The notes under the pieces are model-generated. The model saw only the letters and a list, made by a program, of their open reading frames with translations. It was not told the DNA's origin and made no database searches. Of a stretch of 64,000 nucleotides of DNA, positions 27,072 to 35,091 are shown piece after piece (positions within the stretch are counted from its first letter, which is position 1; each line of letters begins with the position of its first letter). Made by a program: the position numbers and the translations under genes. Source of the stretch: UBA7672 sp044224605 (GTDB lineage: Bacteria; Pseudomonadota; Alphaproteobacteria; Caulobacterales; Hyphomonadaceae). The DNA lies in NCBI GenBank assembly GCA_044224605.1, contig JBGAKC010000010.1, positions 60,793 to 124,792 of the forward strand, read 5' to 3'.

Positions 27072-27710
27072 TCAGCCAATATCCGCGAGGCAGGCGGCGA
27101 TCTCCTGGGGAGACTGATCTTCGGTGAAGAAGGTCTTGAGCTTCCAGTTCTCGTCCATGAGGTAGACGAGAGGGGAGTGGCTCATCACGTAGCCGGAGCT
27201 GCTCTCGGCGTCCTCGATGCGGCTGAAGGGGGCGACAAATTCCTTCGAGACCTGTTCGAGCTCTTCCAGCGTGCCGGTGAGGCCGGTGATGTCCTTCGGG
27301 AAGCCGTTGGAGCGGATGTATTGCGTGAGGGCGTCGGGCGTGTCACGCGCGGGATCGACGGAGATGAAGAGCGTGTGCGGCGGCGTCTTGCCGGCGGGCA
27401 GGAGGCTCATCGCCTTGCCGAGCTTGTAGAGCGTGATCGGGCAGACGTCGGCGCAGTTGGTGAAGCCGAAGAAGATCAGCGTCTTGCGGTCCTTGAAGTT
27501 GGCCTCGGTGGTAGGCGAGCCGTCCTGCGCCGTGAGGTGGAACGGGCCGCCGATCTCGTCGGACCAGCGATTGGTGCAGTTGGCGGAGGCGGTGGGCAGG
27601 CCGGAGGACTGGACGCCGGGCGTTACTTCGCCGGCCTTGGCGTTCCCGGCCGGGGTTCCGGGCGTGCAACCTGCAGCAAGCAGGAAAAGGACAAGAAGCG
27701 GACCGCGCAT
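27072..27710 (-). CDS. SCO1/SenC-family copper-binding lipoprotein
   Basis: A 212-residue lipoprotein starting at ATG 27710, chosen because the lipobox LAAGC (Cys15) follows. The thioredoxin-like domain carries TNCADVCP (Cys86-x3-Cys90) and the copper-binding His178 (MSHSPLVYLMD). SCO proteins deliver copper to the CuA site of cytochrome c oxidase or act as redox relays. Here the gene is divergent from regB with 80 bp between starts and next to regA, matching the regB-senC-regA cluster of photosynthetic alphaproteobacteria, where SenC/PrrC passes a respiratory signal to the kinase. The longer frame to 27785 would overlap the regB promoter. Confidence 0.9.
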   Translation of the reverse strand: MRGPLLVLFLLAAGCTPGTPAGNAKAGEVTPGVQSSGLPTASANCTNRWSDEIGGPFHLTAQDGSPTTEANFKDRKTLIFFGFTNCADVCPITLYKLGKAMSLLPAGKTPPHTLFISVDPARDTPDALTQYIRSNGFPKDITGLTGTLEELEQVSKEFVAPFSRIEDAESSSGYVMSHSPLVYLMDENWKLKTFFTEDQSPQEIAACLADIG

Positions 27711-27790
27711 TGCCTGGATATGCTCATGCCGGGCAAAAAAAGCCAACGGCGGCATGATGACATTGGATCGCCTTTGCGCGAGCAAAGTGC

Positions 27791-29191
27791 ATGGCTGAAA
27801 TGCAGACGCAGGTCACGAACGGAAATGGAGCCCCGGCGGGCCTGTCGGCGCTGACCGCGGATGATCCGGCGCGCGAGACCTTGCGCAGCGTCGGATCGGC
27901 GTTCGGACGGACGCGCCTGCGCACGCTGGTCTCGCTGCGATGGATGGCGATCGCCGGGCAGGCGGCGGCGGTGCTGTTTGTGCATTATGTGCTGCGGTTC
28001 GACCTGCCGCTGGCGGCATGCCTGGCCGCGGTGGGGGCTTCGGCCTGGCTCAACGTCGCTCTGATGGCGGTGTTTCCGTCCCAGCACCTGTCGTCTCCAG
28101 CGGAGACGGCGGGGCAGCTGATATTCGACACCATCCAGGTATCGGTGCTGATCGGGCTGACGGGCGGACTGCAGAACCCGTTCCTCTTGATGATCCTTGC
28201 GCCGGTGACGGTGGGCGCCTCGCGCCTGTTGCCGGCCTATGCGGCGCTCCTCGCTCTCGTGGCGCTCGCGTGCTGCGGCGGCATGTGGCTGTGGGGCCTT
28301 GACCTGCCATGGGGGCCGGAGGGGCTCGACATTCCGCCGCTCTACCAGGCGGGGCAGCTGGCGGCGGTGTCGATCGGACTGGTGTTCTTCTCGATCTCGT
28401 CATGGCGGACGGGGCGGGACGAAAGCAAGCTGGTGTCGGCGCTCGATGCGGTGCAGGCCGTGCTGGCGCGCGAGCAGCAATTGTCGGCGCTAGGCGCGCT
28501 GGCGGCGGCGACAGCGCATGAGCTGGGGACGCCGCTGGCGACGATCCATCTGGCGGCGCGCGAGCTGGGGCGGTCGATCAAGCCGGACCATCCGGCGCGT
28601 GAGGATGTCGACCTCATCATCGATCAAGCCGAGCGGTGCCGCCTGATCCTGAAGCAGATCTCGCAGCGACGACACATGACGGACGCCGCAATGGCGCGCG
28701 CGACATTGCCGGGACTGATCGAGGAGGCGGTGGAGCCGCACAGGGGATCGGGTATCCATGTGCAGTGCTCATGTTCTTCGCTGACGGGCGGGGGCGAGAC
28801 GAACGAGAAGCCGCCGGACGTGATCCGCAAGCCGGAGATCATTCATGCGCTCGGCGCGTTCGTGGAAAATGCGGTGAGCTTCGCGGCCAAGGAAGTGAGC
28901 GTGAACGCGCGCTGGTCGGACGAGGAAGTGCGCATCTACATCACCGATGACGGGCCAGGCTTTGCGCCGAGCGTGCTGGCCAAGCTGGGCGAACCTTATT
29001 TCACCGAGCGCAAGCTCGAGCAGCGGGGCGGGGGGATGGGCCTCGGCTTCTTCATCGCCTGCACGCTGCTGGAGCGGACAGGGGCGCGGGTGACGCCCTA
29101 TAACCGGCAGCTTCCGGCCAAGGGCGCGGTGATCCGCATCGTGTGGCCGCGCGAGGCCATCGAGGCGCCGGACGGGTGGACCGGGGGCTAG
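27791..29191 (+). CDS. regB: RegB/PrrB-type redox sensor histidine kinase
   Basis: A 466-residue kinase. About six transmembrane helices lie at 50-205. The ubiquinone-binding motif GGLQNPF is at 125-131. The H-box ATAHELGTPLATIHL has His243, and the redox-active Cys of RegB corresponds to Cys283 (QAERCRLIL). N (FVENAVSFA), G1 (ITDDGPGFAP) and G2 (GMGLGFFIACTLLE) boxes follow. RegB autophosphorylates under reducing conditions and phosphorylates RegA, controlling oxidases, carbon and nitrogen fixation and photosynthesis in relatives. All named sensory residues are present. regA follows after 221 bp that hold a small palindromic repeat. Confidence 0.95.
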   Translation: MAEMQTQVTNGNGAPAGLSALTADDPARETLRSVGSAFGRTRLRTLVSLRWMAIAGQAAAVLFVHYVLRFDLPLAACLAAVGASAWLNVALMAVFPSQHLSSPAETAGQLIFDTIQVSVLIGLTGGLQNPFLLMILAPVTVGASRLLPAYAALLALVALACCGGMWLWGLDLPWGPEGLDIPPLYQAGQLAAVSIGLVFFSISSWRTGRDESKLVSALDAVQAVLAREQQLSALGALAAATAHELGTPLATIHLAARELGRSIKPDHPAREDVDLIIDQAERCRLILKQISQRRHMTDAAMARATLPGLIEEAVEPHRGSGIHVQCSCSSLTGGGETNEKPPDVIRKPEIIHALGAFVENAVSFAAKEVSVNARWSDEEVRIYITDDGPGFAPSVLAKLGEPYFTERKLEQRGGGMGLGFFIACTLLERTGARVTPYNRQLPAKGAVIRIVWPREAIEAPDGWTGG

Positions 29192-29250
29192 GAACCCGCT
29201 CGCATCACGTCCTCCTCGGGTCAGGCCCGGGGAGGACAGCGGTGAGAATG

Positions 29251-29274
29251 GCCGGGCAGGCGCCCCGGCGGTCC
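29251..29274 (+). repeat. REP-like palindromic repeat, copy 1
   Basis: GCCGGGCAGGCGCC then CCGGCGGTCC; one extra C relative to copy 3. It lies in the regB-regA gap. The four copies share CCGGGCAGGcGCCCGGCGGTCC in part and fold as short hairpins. Confidence 0.6.
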
Positions 29275-29412
29275 TGGGGGGTTCCCTTGGCTGACGTTGT
29301 CAGAATACGGGAAAAACCTTTTGCGTGCTGGACAGTATTCCGGCGGCTGGTCTATTTGGTCGCACCCTTTATATTGCGGATAGCGTAGCGCCGTTGGCGG
29401 GAGACCACCCCT

Positions 29413-29979
29413 TTGGAAGAACAGGTTGAATCAGACCCACGTGTCGCCGCCCTGGAAGACAAATCCCTGATGGTTCTCGACGACGATGCGCCGTTCCGGG
29501 CGCGTCTCGCACGGGCGCTGCAGCAGCGTGGCTTCGATGTGACGTCGCTGGGAACCGTCGCGGAGGCGAAGGATCATCTCAAGCGGCAGCAGCCGGCGTT
29601 CGCCGTGGTCGACCTGCGGCTCGAGGATGGATCGGGCCTCGACGTGGTCGAGGCGCTGCAGCGGGCGCGCGAGGACACGCACGCCGTGATCCTCACCGGC
29701 TATGGCGCGATCTCGACCGCGGTGGCGGCGGTGAAGGCGGGGGCGATCGATTACCTGCCCAAGCCCGCGGACATCGACGATGTCGTCAATGCGCTCTTGA
29801 CCTCGAAGTCGGACCGGCCGGAGCCGCCGGAGAATCCGATGTCGGCGGACCGCGTGCGCTGGGAGCACATCCAGCGCGTCTATGAGCTGTGCAACCACAA
29901 CGTCTCGGAGACGGCGCGGCGGCTCAACATGCACCGCCGGACGTTGCAGCGTATCCTGGCGAAGCGCGCGCCGCGGTAA
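29413..29979 (+). CDS. regA: RegA/PrrA-type response regulator
   Basis: A 188-residue regulator with a TTG start (29413) behind GGGAGA; the next ATG (29470) would remove the first receiver strand. The receiver has VLDDD (21-25), phosphoacceptor Asp67 (VVDLRLEDGSGLDVVEAL) and Lys117 (LPKPADIDDV). It is joined by the almost invariant NPMSADRVRWEHIQR block to a Fis-type helix-turn-helix (VSETARRLNMHRRTLQRIL, 164-182). This block is diagnostic of RegA/ActR/PrrA. It is the partner of the upstream kinase. Confidence 0.95.
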   Translation: MEEQVESDPRVAALEDKSLMVLDDDAPFRARLARALQQRGFDVTSLGTVAEAKDHLKRQQPAFAVVDLRLEDGSGLDVVEALQRAREDTHAVILTGYGAISTAVAAVKAGAIDYLPKPADIDDVVNALLTSKSDRPEPPENPMSADRVRWEHIQRVYELCNHNVSETARRLNMHRRTLQRILAKRAPR

Positions 29980-30007
29980 AGGAACCGCGTCGGAGGGCGC
30001 GCCAATC

Positions 30008-30607
30008 ATGCGTCGGCTTTGCGCGGTCGTGTTCCTGTTTCTTGCGGGACTGCACGGACCGGCGTTTGCGCAGCCAGGACGGTCTGCGCCTGCAGAGGAG
30101 GTTCTGGCCAACGCCGTGAAGTTTTATCCCGACGTGTGGCAAACGCGTGAGGACGGCCAAATCCGTCACCTGACAAGCGGCTTCTCGTGTTCGACGCAGC
30201 TGGGGAATACCTCGATCGCCCAGGTGGTCACCGTGCCCGACGGCGTGCTGTGTCTATGGATGGGCGGCGCCGGGCTTCGCATGGTCACTGGCGCAAAGCA
30301 GGCGGAGTTCCGCGAGTCGCTGGAGGATGTCGGACGAAAAGCCGTGAGCGTTCTGACCGGCGTGGAAGCGAACCCGGACGATCCCGTGATCAACTACGAG
30401 ATCAATGGCTGTCCGGCTGTGCACGTGGTTGGGACACGTGACAGCTGGAAGGCCGACCTGATCCTGGCGCAGAAGGGAAGTTATTACTGGATCTCCGCCG
30501 CATCGGTTTATGGCAAGGGCGAAGAGGCCGACCGGAAAATGGCGGAAGCGATCATCGTACGCGATGCGCAATTCAAGTCCGAGATCAGCTGCAAGGCTTC
30601 CGGCTAG
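30008..30607 (+). CDS. exported protein of unknown function
   Basis: A 199-residue protein with a signal peptide (MRRLCAVVFLFLAGLHGPAF, cleavage near FAQ) and a start preceded by GGAGGGC. The mature part has three or four cysteines (SGFSCSTQLG, DGVLCLWMGGAG, INGCPAVHVVG, EISCKASG) and no membrane helix. No family recognised. It begins 28 bp after regA and could be read through from it. Confidence 0.62.
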   Translation: MRRLCAVVFLFLAGLHGPAFAQPGRSAPAEEVLANAVKFYPDVWQTREDGQIRHLTSGFSCSTQLGNTSIAQVVTVPDGVLCLWMGGAGLRMVTGAKQAEFRESLEDVGRKAVSVLTGVEANPDDPVINYEINGCPAVHVVGTRDSWKADLILAQKGSYYWISAASVYGKGEEADRKMAEAIIVRDAQFKSEISCKASG

Positions 30608-30611
30608 GCGC

Positions 30612-31004
30612 TCAGAATTCTTCGTGCTGAGGCATGCCATCGCAGATGTCGTAATAATCGCCCTTGTCGCGCACGAAGGTGTGCTTGGAGACGCGTGCGG
30701 TCGTGGGCGTGTCGAACAGGCCGAGGGCGATGGCGGTGTACTGGTAGCCTTCGATCACCGGGTCCCAGAACAGCGTCGATCCGCAGGCAGAGCAGAAGCC
30801 GCGGCGGACCTTCTCGGATGAGCGGTACCAGGCGACCTTGTCCGCGCCATGGACGGCGAGAGCGGTGCGGCGGACATTCACGGCGGCGAGATAGTTGCCC
30901 GAATGCTTCCGGCACTGGCCGCAATGACAGGCTTCGGCAGGGAATTCGAGCGGGCCGGTGATCTCGAACCGGACGCCGCCGCACAGGCATGATCCGCTGA
31001 GCAT
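30612..31004 (-). CDS. GFA-family zinc protein
   Basis: A 130-residue protein. ATG 31004 has AGGAGG upstream; the frame continues to 31085 without support. The GFA zinc motifs are GSCLCGGVRFE, CHCGQCRKHSG and FCSACGSTLFW. This is the more common GFA form (CxCG...CxCxxCRK...CxxCG). It is convergent with the exported protein at 30008, 4 bp apart. Confidence 0.9.
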   Translation of the reverse strand: MLSGSCLCGGVRFEITGPLEFPAEACHCGQCRKHSGNYLAAVNVRRTALAVHGADKVAWYRSSEKVRRGFCSACGSTLFWDPVIEGYQYTAIALGLFDTPTTARVSKHTFVRDKGDYYDICDGMPQHEEF

Positions 31005-31132
31005 GGGATAACCTCCTGATCCGCGCGGGTTCATGAACAGCAGTCGCCGCTGCAATCCCCCGGGAGAAGTTAAACCTTGCGTCAAATTTCGTCCTTAGTC
31101 AGCTATAGGCTGAGGACTGGAGAGTGCCTGGA

Positions 31133-31627
31133 ATGATGCGGTCGGTTGGTCTTGTGGCGATGATGCTGGCGCTGGCGCCGGGGGCGCTTGCGCAGTCCAA
31201 GGCCATCGGCCGGTACAATGACTGGCGCGTCTATACCGAGGGCGAGGGCAAGGAGATGATCTGCTTCGCGGCCGTCGAGCCCTATGACATGGCGCCGAAA
31301 TCGGTCGAGCACGGCGAGGTGGCGTTCTACGTCGCCGCCTGGAAGAATGGCGCGGCGAAGGACCAGCCGAGCCTGCGCGTGGGTTATGCGCTGCGCACCG
31401 ACATCGCGCCGGCGGCGATCATCGGGCGCGACCGCTTCGCGATGTATGCGGCGGGGCAGGAGGCGTTCTTCCCGGATGGCACGGAGAAGAAGCTCCTCGA
31501 TGCGCTGAAGAAGGGGCAGGAGCTGCGCGTGGAGGCAGCGTCCGTGAAGGACGCGCGCACGGCGTATCACTTCTCGCTCAAGGGCTCGCGCGATGCGATC
31601 GACAAGGCCCGTTCACTTTGCAAGTAG
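31133..31627 (+). CDS. IalB-family (invasion-associated locus B) exported protein
   Basis: A 164-residue protein starting at ATG 31133 with a signal peptide ending ALAQS (about residue 21). The mature domain shows the IalB pattern: WRVYTEGEGKEMICFAAVEP, SLRVGYALRTDIAPAAIIG, GQEAFFPDGTEKKLLDALKK and a terminal Cys (ARSLCK) expected to pair with the first Cys. IalB proteins are small periplasmic proteins widespread in alphaproteobacteria; despite the name, most have no invasion role. Confidence 0.8.
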   Translation: MMRSVGLVAMMLALAPGALAQSKAIGRYNDWRVYTEGEGKEMICFAAVEPYDMAPKSVEHGEVAFYVAAWKNGAAKDQPSLRVGYALRTDIAPAAIIGRDRFAMYAAGQEAFFPDGTEKKLLDALKKGQELRVEAASVKDARTAYHFSLKGSRDAIDKARSLCK

Positions 31628-32238
31628 GACCCGCTCTCGGCCGGCGTGTTGCGACCCGGCTGGGGCAGGTGTGGTTTGATGCGGACGTGACGGATGGCGA
31701 TCTCGACGCGATCGCGGATTACTTCACGCGGCCGGATGCGCATCTCGACACGCTGATCGACCGGGCGAAGATGCCGCCCGGGGACAAGCTGCGTGAGCGG
31801 TATGCCAGCTGGCGCTGGAATGGCCATCCTGACCAGATGAGTTCGGTGTTCGAGTTGCGGCTGGAGGGGCGGCTGCTCGGTTTCACCAATCTCCTGCGCA
31901 AGACTGCCGAGGAGAACTACTCGCACTGGCACATCATCGATGAGGCGGCGCGGGCGGGCGGGGTGTCGACGGCTATCTATCCGACGCGCATCGATCTCTA
32001 TTTCGAACTGTTCCCGATCGAGCGGCTGGTGCACCAGACGCGGGTCACCAATACCGGCGTCAACCGTATGCTCGACAGGTTCGTGGCCGTCGACAGGGTC
32101 GAGTTCGTCGAGAAGCCGGACGGGCTCGCCAAACCGGGAGAGTTCGTGATCCGCTATGTGACGCGGGCGGACATTGCGCGCATCCATGCGACCGGCGAGG
32201 CTCTTGCGAACCATGAGGGCGCAAGCTCAGGTATTTGA
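31618..32238 (+). CDS. GNAT-like N-acetyltransferase
   Basis: A protein of up to 206 residues; the TTG at 31618 overlaps the end of the IalB gene and the true start may be GTG 31669. Recognisable segments are FELRLEGRLLGFTNLLRK, HWHIID, YPTRIDLYFELFPIERLVHQ, TRVTNTGVNRMLDRF and KPGEFVIRYV. The RTRNVGVNRMLDKF-type segment corresponds to the acetyl-CoA-proximal helix of an uncharacterised GNAT branch. Substrate unknown. Its 3' end overlaps the sigma factor gene on the other strand by 12 bp. Confidence 0.6.
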   Translation: MQVGPALGRRVATRLGQVWFDADVTDGDLDAIADYFTRPDAHLDTLIDRAKMPPGDKLRERYASWRWNGHPDQMSSVFELRLEGRLLGFTNLLRKTAEENYSHWHIIDEAARAGGVSTAIYPTRIDLYFELFPIERLVHQTRVTNTGVNRMLDRFVAVDRVEFVEKPDGLAKPGEFVIRYVTRADIARIHATGEALANHEGASSGI

Positions 32239-33483
32239 ATCAGCCCGCTTCGTGAGGAAGGCGCGTTCGCGGTCATTTGTGGCCATGTCGGCGGCGCGGA
32301 GGAATTCGGCGGCGGCTTCGGATTTGCGGCCGAGTTTCTCGAGCATGTCGGCGCGGGAGGCGGGATAGAGGTGATAGCTTTTCAGTGCGGGATGGCCGGC
32401 GAGTGAATCGAGCAGGGCGAGGCCGGCATCGGGGCCTTCGGCCATGCCGAGGGCGATGGCGCGGTTGAGCTCGACGACGGGCGAGCGGGTAAGGGCGGAG
32501 AGGTGGAGATAGATGTCCGCGATCTCGCGCCAGTTAGTGTCGGCGGGGTCGAGCGCGCGGGCGTGGACGGCGAGGATGGCGGCCTGCAGGGCGTAGAAGC
32601 CGCCGGCGCCGCCGAGCTGTCGCGCGCGGTCGAGGGCGGCGAGGCCGCGGCGGATCAGGAGGCGGTCCCAGTGCAGGCGGTTCTGGTCGAGGAGGAGGAC
32701 AGGATCGCCGTTCGCGTCCGTGCGGGCGGGCGCACGTGAGGCGTGGAGTTCCATCAGGCTGAGAAGGCCGTGCGCTTCGGGCTCGTTCGGCATGAGGGCG
32801 GCGAGGATGCGGGCGAGGCGCAGGGCTTCATCACAGAGTTGCGGGCGCATCAGGTCTTCGCCGGAGGTTGCGGCGTAGCCCTCGTTGAAGATCAGGTAGA
32901 GGACTTCGAGGACGGACTGGAGTCGTTGCGCGAGTTCGGGGCCGTGCGGGGTTTCGTAGGCGAGACCTGACTCCGAGAGCGTGCGCTTGGCGCGGACGAT
33001 GCGCTGCTGCACAGCGGGCGTTGCGGCGAGGAAGGCGCGGGCGATCTCGTCCGTGGTGAGGCCGCCGACCATGCGGAGCGTGAGCGCCGTGCGCTGCTCG
33101 CGCGCGAGGATGGGATGGCAGGCGGTGAAGATCAGGCGGAGGATGTCGTCGTCGATGTCATCGTCGAGATGGGCGTCAGGACCTGGCATGGATTCCTGCT
33201 CCGACTCCAGGTCGCGCAGCAAAGTCTGGTGCTTGCGCGCCAGCATCTGGTCGCGGCGGAGATGGTCGAGCGCGCGGCGCCTGGCGGTGGTGATCAGCCA
33301 GGCGGCGGGCTGTTCGGGCACGCCCTTGTCCGGCCAGGTTTCCAAAGCGGCGAGGAGGGCTTCCTGCGCGAACTCCTCGGCGAGCGGCACATCGCGCAGC
33401 ATGCGGGCCAGGATGGCAATCAGCCGCTGCTGTTCGGTCCGCCACACGGCGAGGACCGCGCGATGGGTGTCGGCGGCTGTCAT
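32227..33483 (-). CDS. ECF42-type sigma factor with C-terminal TPR-like domain
   Basis: A 418-residue protein. ATG 33483 matches the family's usual N-terminus (MTAADTHRAVLAVWRTEQQR); GTG 33510 is an alternative. Sigma-2 shows AEEFAQEALLAALETWP and AWLITTARRRALDHLRR. Sigma-4 shows RTALTLRMVGGLTTDEIARA and VQQRIVRAKRTL. The long C-terminal part has SVLEVLYLIFNEGYAATSG, then TPR-like helices (AAILAVHARALDPADTNW). This extension and the adjacent DGPF gene define group ECF42, which lacks an anti-sigma factor and relies on the C-terminal domain. It lies just downstream of its DGPF partner. Confidence 0.92.
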   Translation of the reverse strand: MTAADTHRAVLAVWRTEQQRLIAILARMLRDVPLAEEFAQEALLAALETWPDKGVPEQPAAWLITTARRRALDHLRRDQMLARKHQTLLRDLESEQESMPGPDAHLDDDIDDDILRLIFTACHPILAREQRTALTLRMVGGLTTDEIARAFLAATPAVQQRIVRAKRTLSESGLAYETPHGPELAQRLQSVLEVLYLIFNEGYAATSGEDLMRPQLCDEALRLARILAALMPNEPEAHGLLSLMELHASRAPARTDANGDPVLLLDQNRLHWDRLLIRRGLAALDRARQLGGAGGFYALQAAILAVHARALDPADTNWREIADIYLHLSALTRSPVVELNRAIALGMAEGPDAGLALLDSLAGHPALKSYHLYPASRADMLEKLGRKSEAAAEFLRAADMATNDRERAFLTKRADSNT

Positions 33484-33517
33484 GGCCGCCGACTGAAGCC
33501 GATCGAACACCAGGCGT

Positions 33518-33889
33518 CTAGCCTTGGGGGACGTGCGGGTTCGTCATCATCGGGCGCATTTCACATGTTCCCTCCCAACCCTCGCCGTACTTGCGGTGGA
33601 CCTCCATGAAGTCAACGCCGGACTGGATAGCTTCCTCGCGCGTCTTGAATTCGAAGATGGCGTAGCCGCCGACAACTTCCTTCGCCTCTGCGAGCGGCAT
33701 GTCGATGACCGTGACCTTGCCGTTCTCGAGCTTGATGTGGGCGCTGCCGGCCTGCGGTGGCATGAGGCCGCCGCTATCGATCATCGCGCCGGACTTGATG
33801 GCCTGTTGCGCCATCTTGTCGAGTTCCTCGAACAGGCGCTGGGGCGGCATGCCGCCATGGCAGGATTTGACGAGGTACATGTAACGCAT
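33518..33889 (-). CDS. YciI/DGPF-domain protein, partner of ECF42
   Basis: A 123-residue protein; ATG 33889 has GGAGACACC upstream and gives the typical opening MRYMYLVKSC. The ferredoxin-like YCII fold has IDSGGLMPPQ, EAKEVVGGYAIFEFKTREEA and a C-terminal acidic/basic helix. DGPF/YCII proteins are co-encoded with ECF42 sigma factors and are usually their direct targets. Enzymatic activity is unproven. The gene is immediately upstream of the sigma factor on the same strand, consistent with one operon. Confidence 0.88.
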   Translation of the reverse strand: MRYMYLVKSCHGGMPPQRLFEELDKMAQQAIKSGAMIDSGGLMPPQAGSAHIKLENGKVTVIDMPLAEAKEVVGGYAIFEFKTREEAIQSGVDFMEVHRKYGEGWEGTCEMRPMMTNPHVPQG

Positions 33890-33975
33890 CGGTGTCTCCG
33901 TTTGAGGTCCTTCACCAGCAGGACGGACGGGACACCCGCTGATCGACAGGCTCAACGAAAATATTTTTTGGGAGG

Positions 33976-34956
33976 TCAGGCCGCCGGCGGGCGGAAGGCT
34001 ATGACGCCTTCGGTGCGGGCGCGGACGTCAGGAGGCGCGAGGCAGGTGGCGATCGCTTCATAGCCGGGCGCGCCGGGATGGGGCCTCACGATCATCGGCG
34101 GGCTGTGGTTGGCAGGGCAGAAGATGATCGTCTCGTCCGTCCCGCAGGCGGCGAGATCGAGCATCGCTGTCGAGCGCGTCATGGCGAAAACAGGACGCGC
34201 ATCCGGGCCGCGTCGGCGGAGGTGCGAGGCGAGGGCGAGCTGTGCGGGCTCGTCGAGGCCTTGTTCGATGAGGTCGATGACAAGCGCCCCCGCGCCTTCG
34301 GCTTCGAGGTGCGAGATCAGGACGGTAAGGGCGTCTGACGAAGTTGCGCCATCTTCGGCGAGCCAGCGGAGCGTGTTGTCGAGGCGCGCGGGGTCTGCGA
34401 TCGCCATCGCGCGGTCGAGGCCGATGAAGGCGGCGCCGGGAAGCTCTTCAGCGAGGCGTTCAGCGAGTTTCGTCTTGCCGCTGCCGAGCGGACCCGTGAT
34501 CCAGGTGAGCGGCGCGAGTGCAGGGAGCTCGAAGCGCTCGCCGCCCCACGGCCATGGGAGGGCGAAGGCGATCGCGGGCGAAGGCGGTTGCAGGCTGACA
34601 AGATCGGAGACGGCGAGCGTGGCGCCGGAGGCGAGCATCTCGCGGAGGCTGCGGACCTGCGCGATGGTTTCCGAGAGCTGGCGCTGGCGTGTTTCGAGCG
34701 TCAATTGGTGCGCGGCGAGGGCGGGTTCGAGACCGGAAGCGTCGCCCGCCAGAACGCGTTCGACTTCGGCGAGGCTGAGGCCGAGCGCGCGCAGCGCCGC
34801 GATCTCTTCGGCGCGAGCCATCTCGGCGGGACCGTAGGCGCGCCAGCCTGCGGGCGTGCGGCCCGGCGTGAGAAGGCCGCGCTCTTCATAGAGGCGCAGA
34901 GCCTTGGCGGAGACGCCAAGGCGGCGGGCGGCGTCGGCGGGGGAGAGGAAGGTCAC
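33976..34956 (-). CDS. MerR-family regulator fused to a P-loop ATPase domain
   Basis: A 326-residue protein. A MerR winged helix is at 3-72 (SPADAARRLGVSAKALRLYE, ERGLLTPGRTPAGWRAYGP, IAALRALGLSLAEVERVLAG), then a coiled linker (80-110). From about 145 a nucleotide-binding domain has Walker A GPLGSGKT (155-162), an ALVIDLIEQGLDEPAQ segment as possible Walker B/signature, and HLRRRGPDARPVFAMTRST. MerR proteins normally end in a short effector-binding domain, so this fusion suggests ATP-gated DNA binding. The effector is unknown. The gene is separated from its ECF neighbour by an 86-bp gap. Confidence 0.85.
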   Translation of the reverse strand: MTFLSPADAARRLGVSAKALRLYEERGLLTPGRTPAGWRAYGPAEMARAEEIAALRALGLSLAEVERVLAGDASGLEPALAAHQLTLETRQRQLSETIAQVRSLREMLASGATLAVSDLVSLQPPSPAIAFALPWPWGGERFELPALAPLTWITGPLGSGKTKLAERLAEELPGAAFIGLDRAMAIADPARLDNTLRWLAEDGATSSDALTVLISHLEAEGAGALVIDLIEQGLDEPAQLALASHLRRRGPDARPVFAMTRSTAMLDLAACGTDETIIFCPANHSPPMIVRPHPGAPGYEAIATCLAPPDVRARTEGVIAFRPPAA

Positions 34957-35091
34957 GAATCACCTCTGTCTGTTGTGCAGACAGGCTTATCGGACCGGCC
35001 GCGGGGGCCGGGTCAAGCAGTGTTGCGGATTGCTGCCAGTTCGCTGTCAGCAGGCTGTGGGAAGGTCGGCGCGGTCTGAGGGGAGCGGCCA

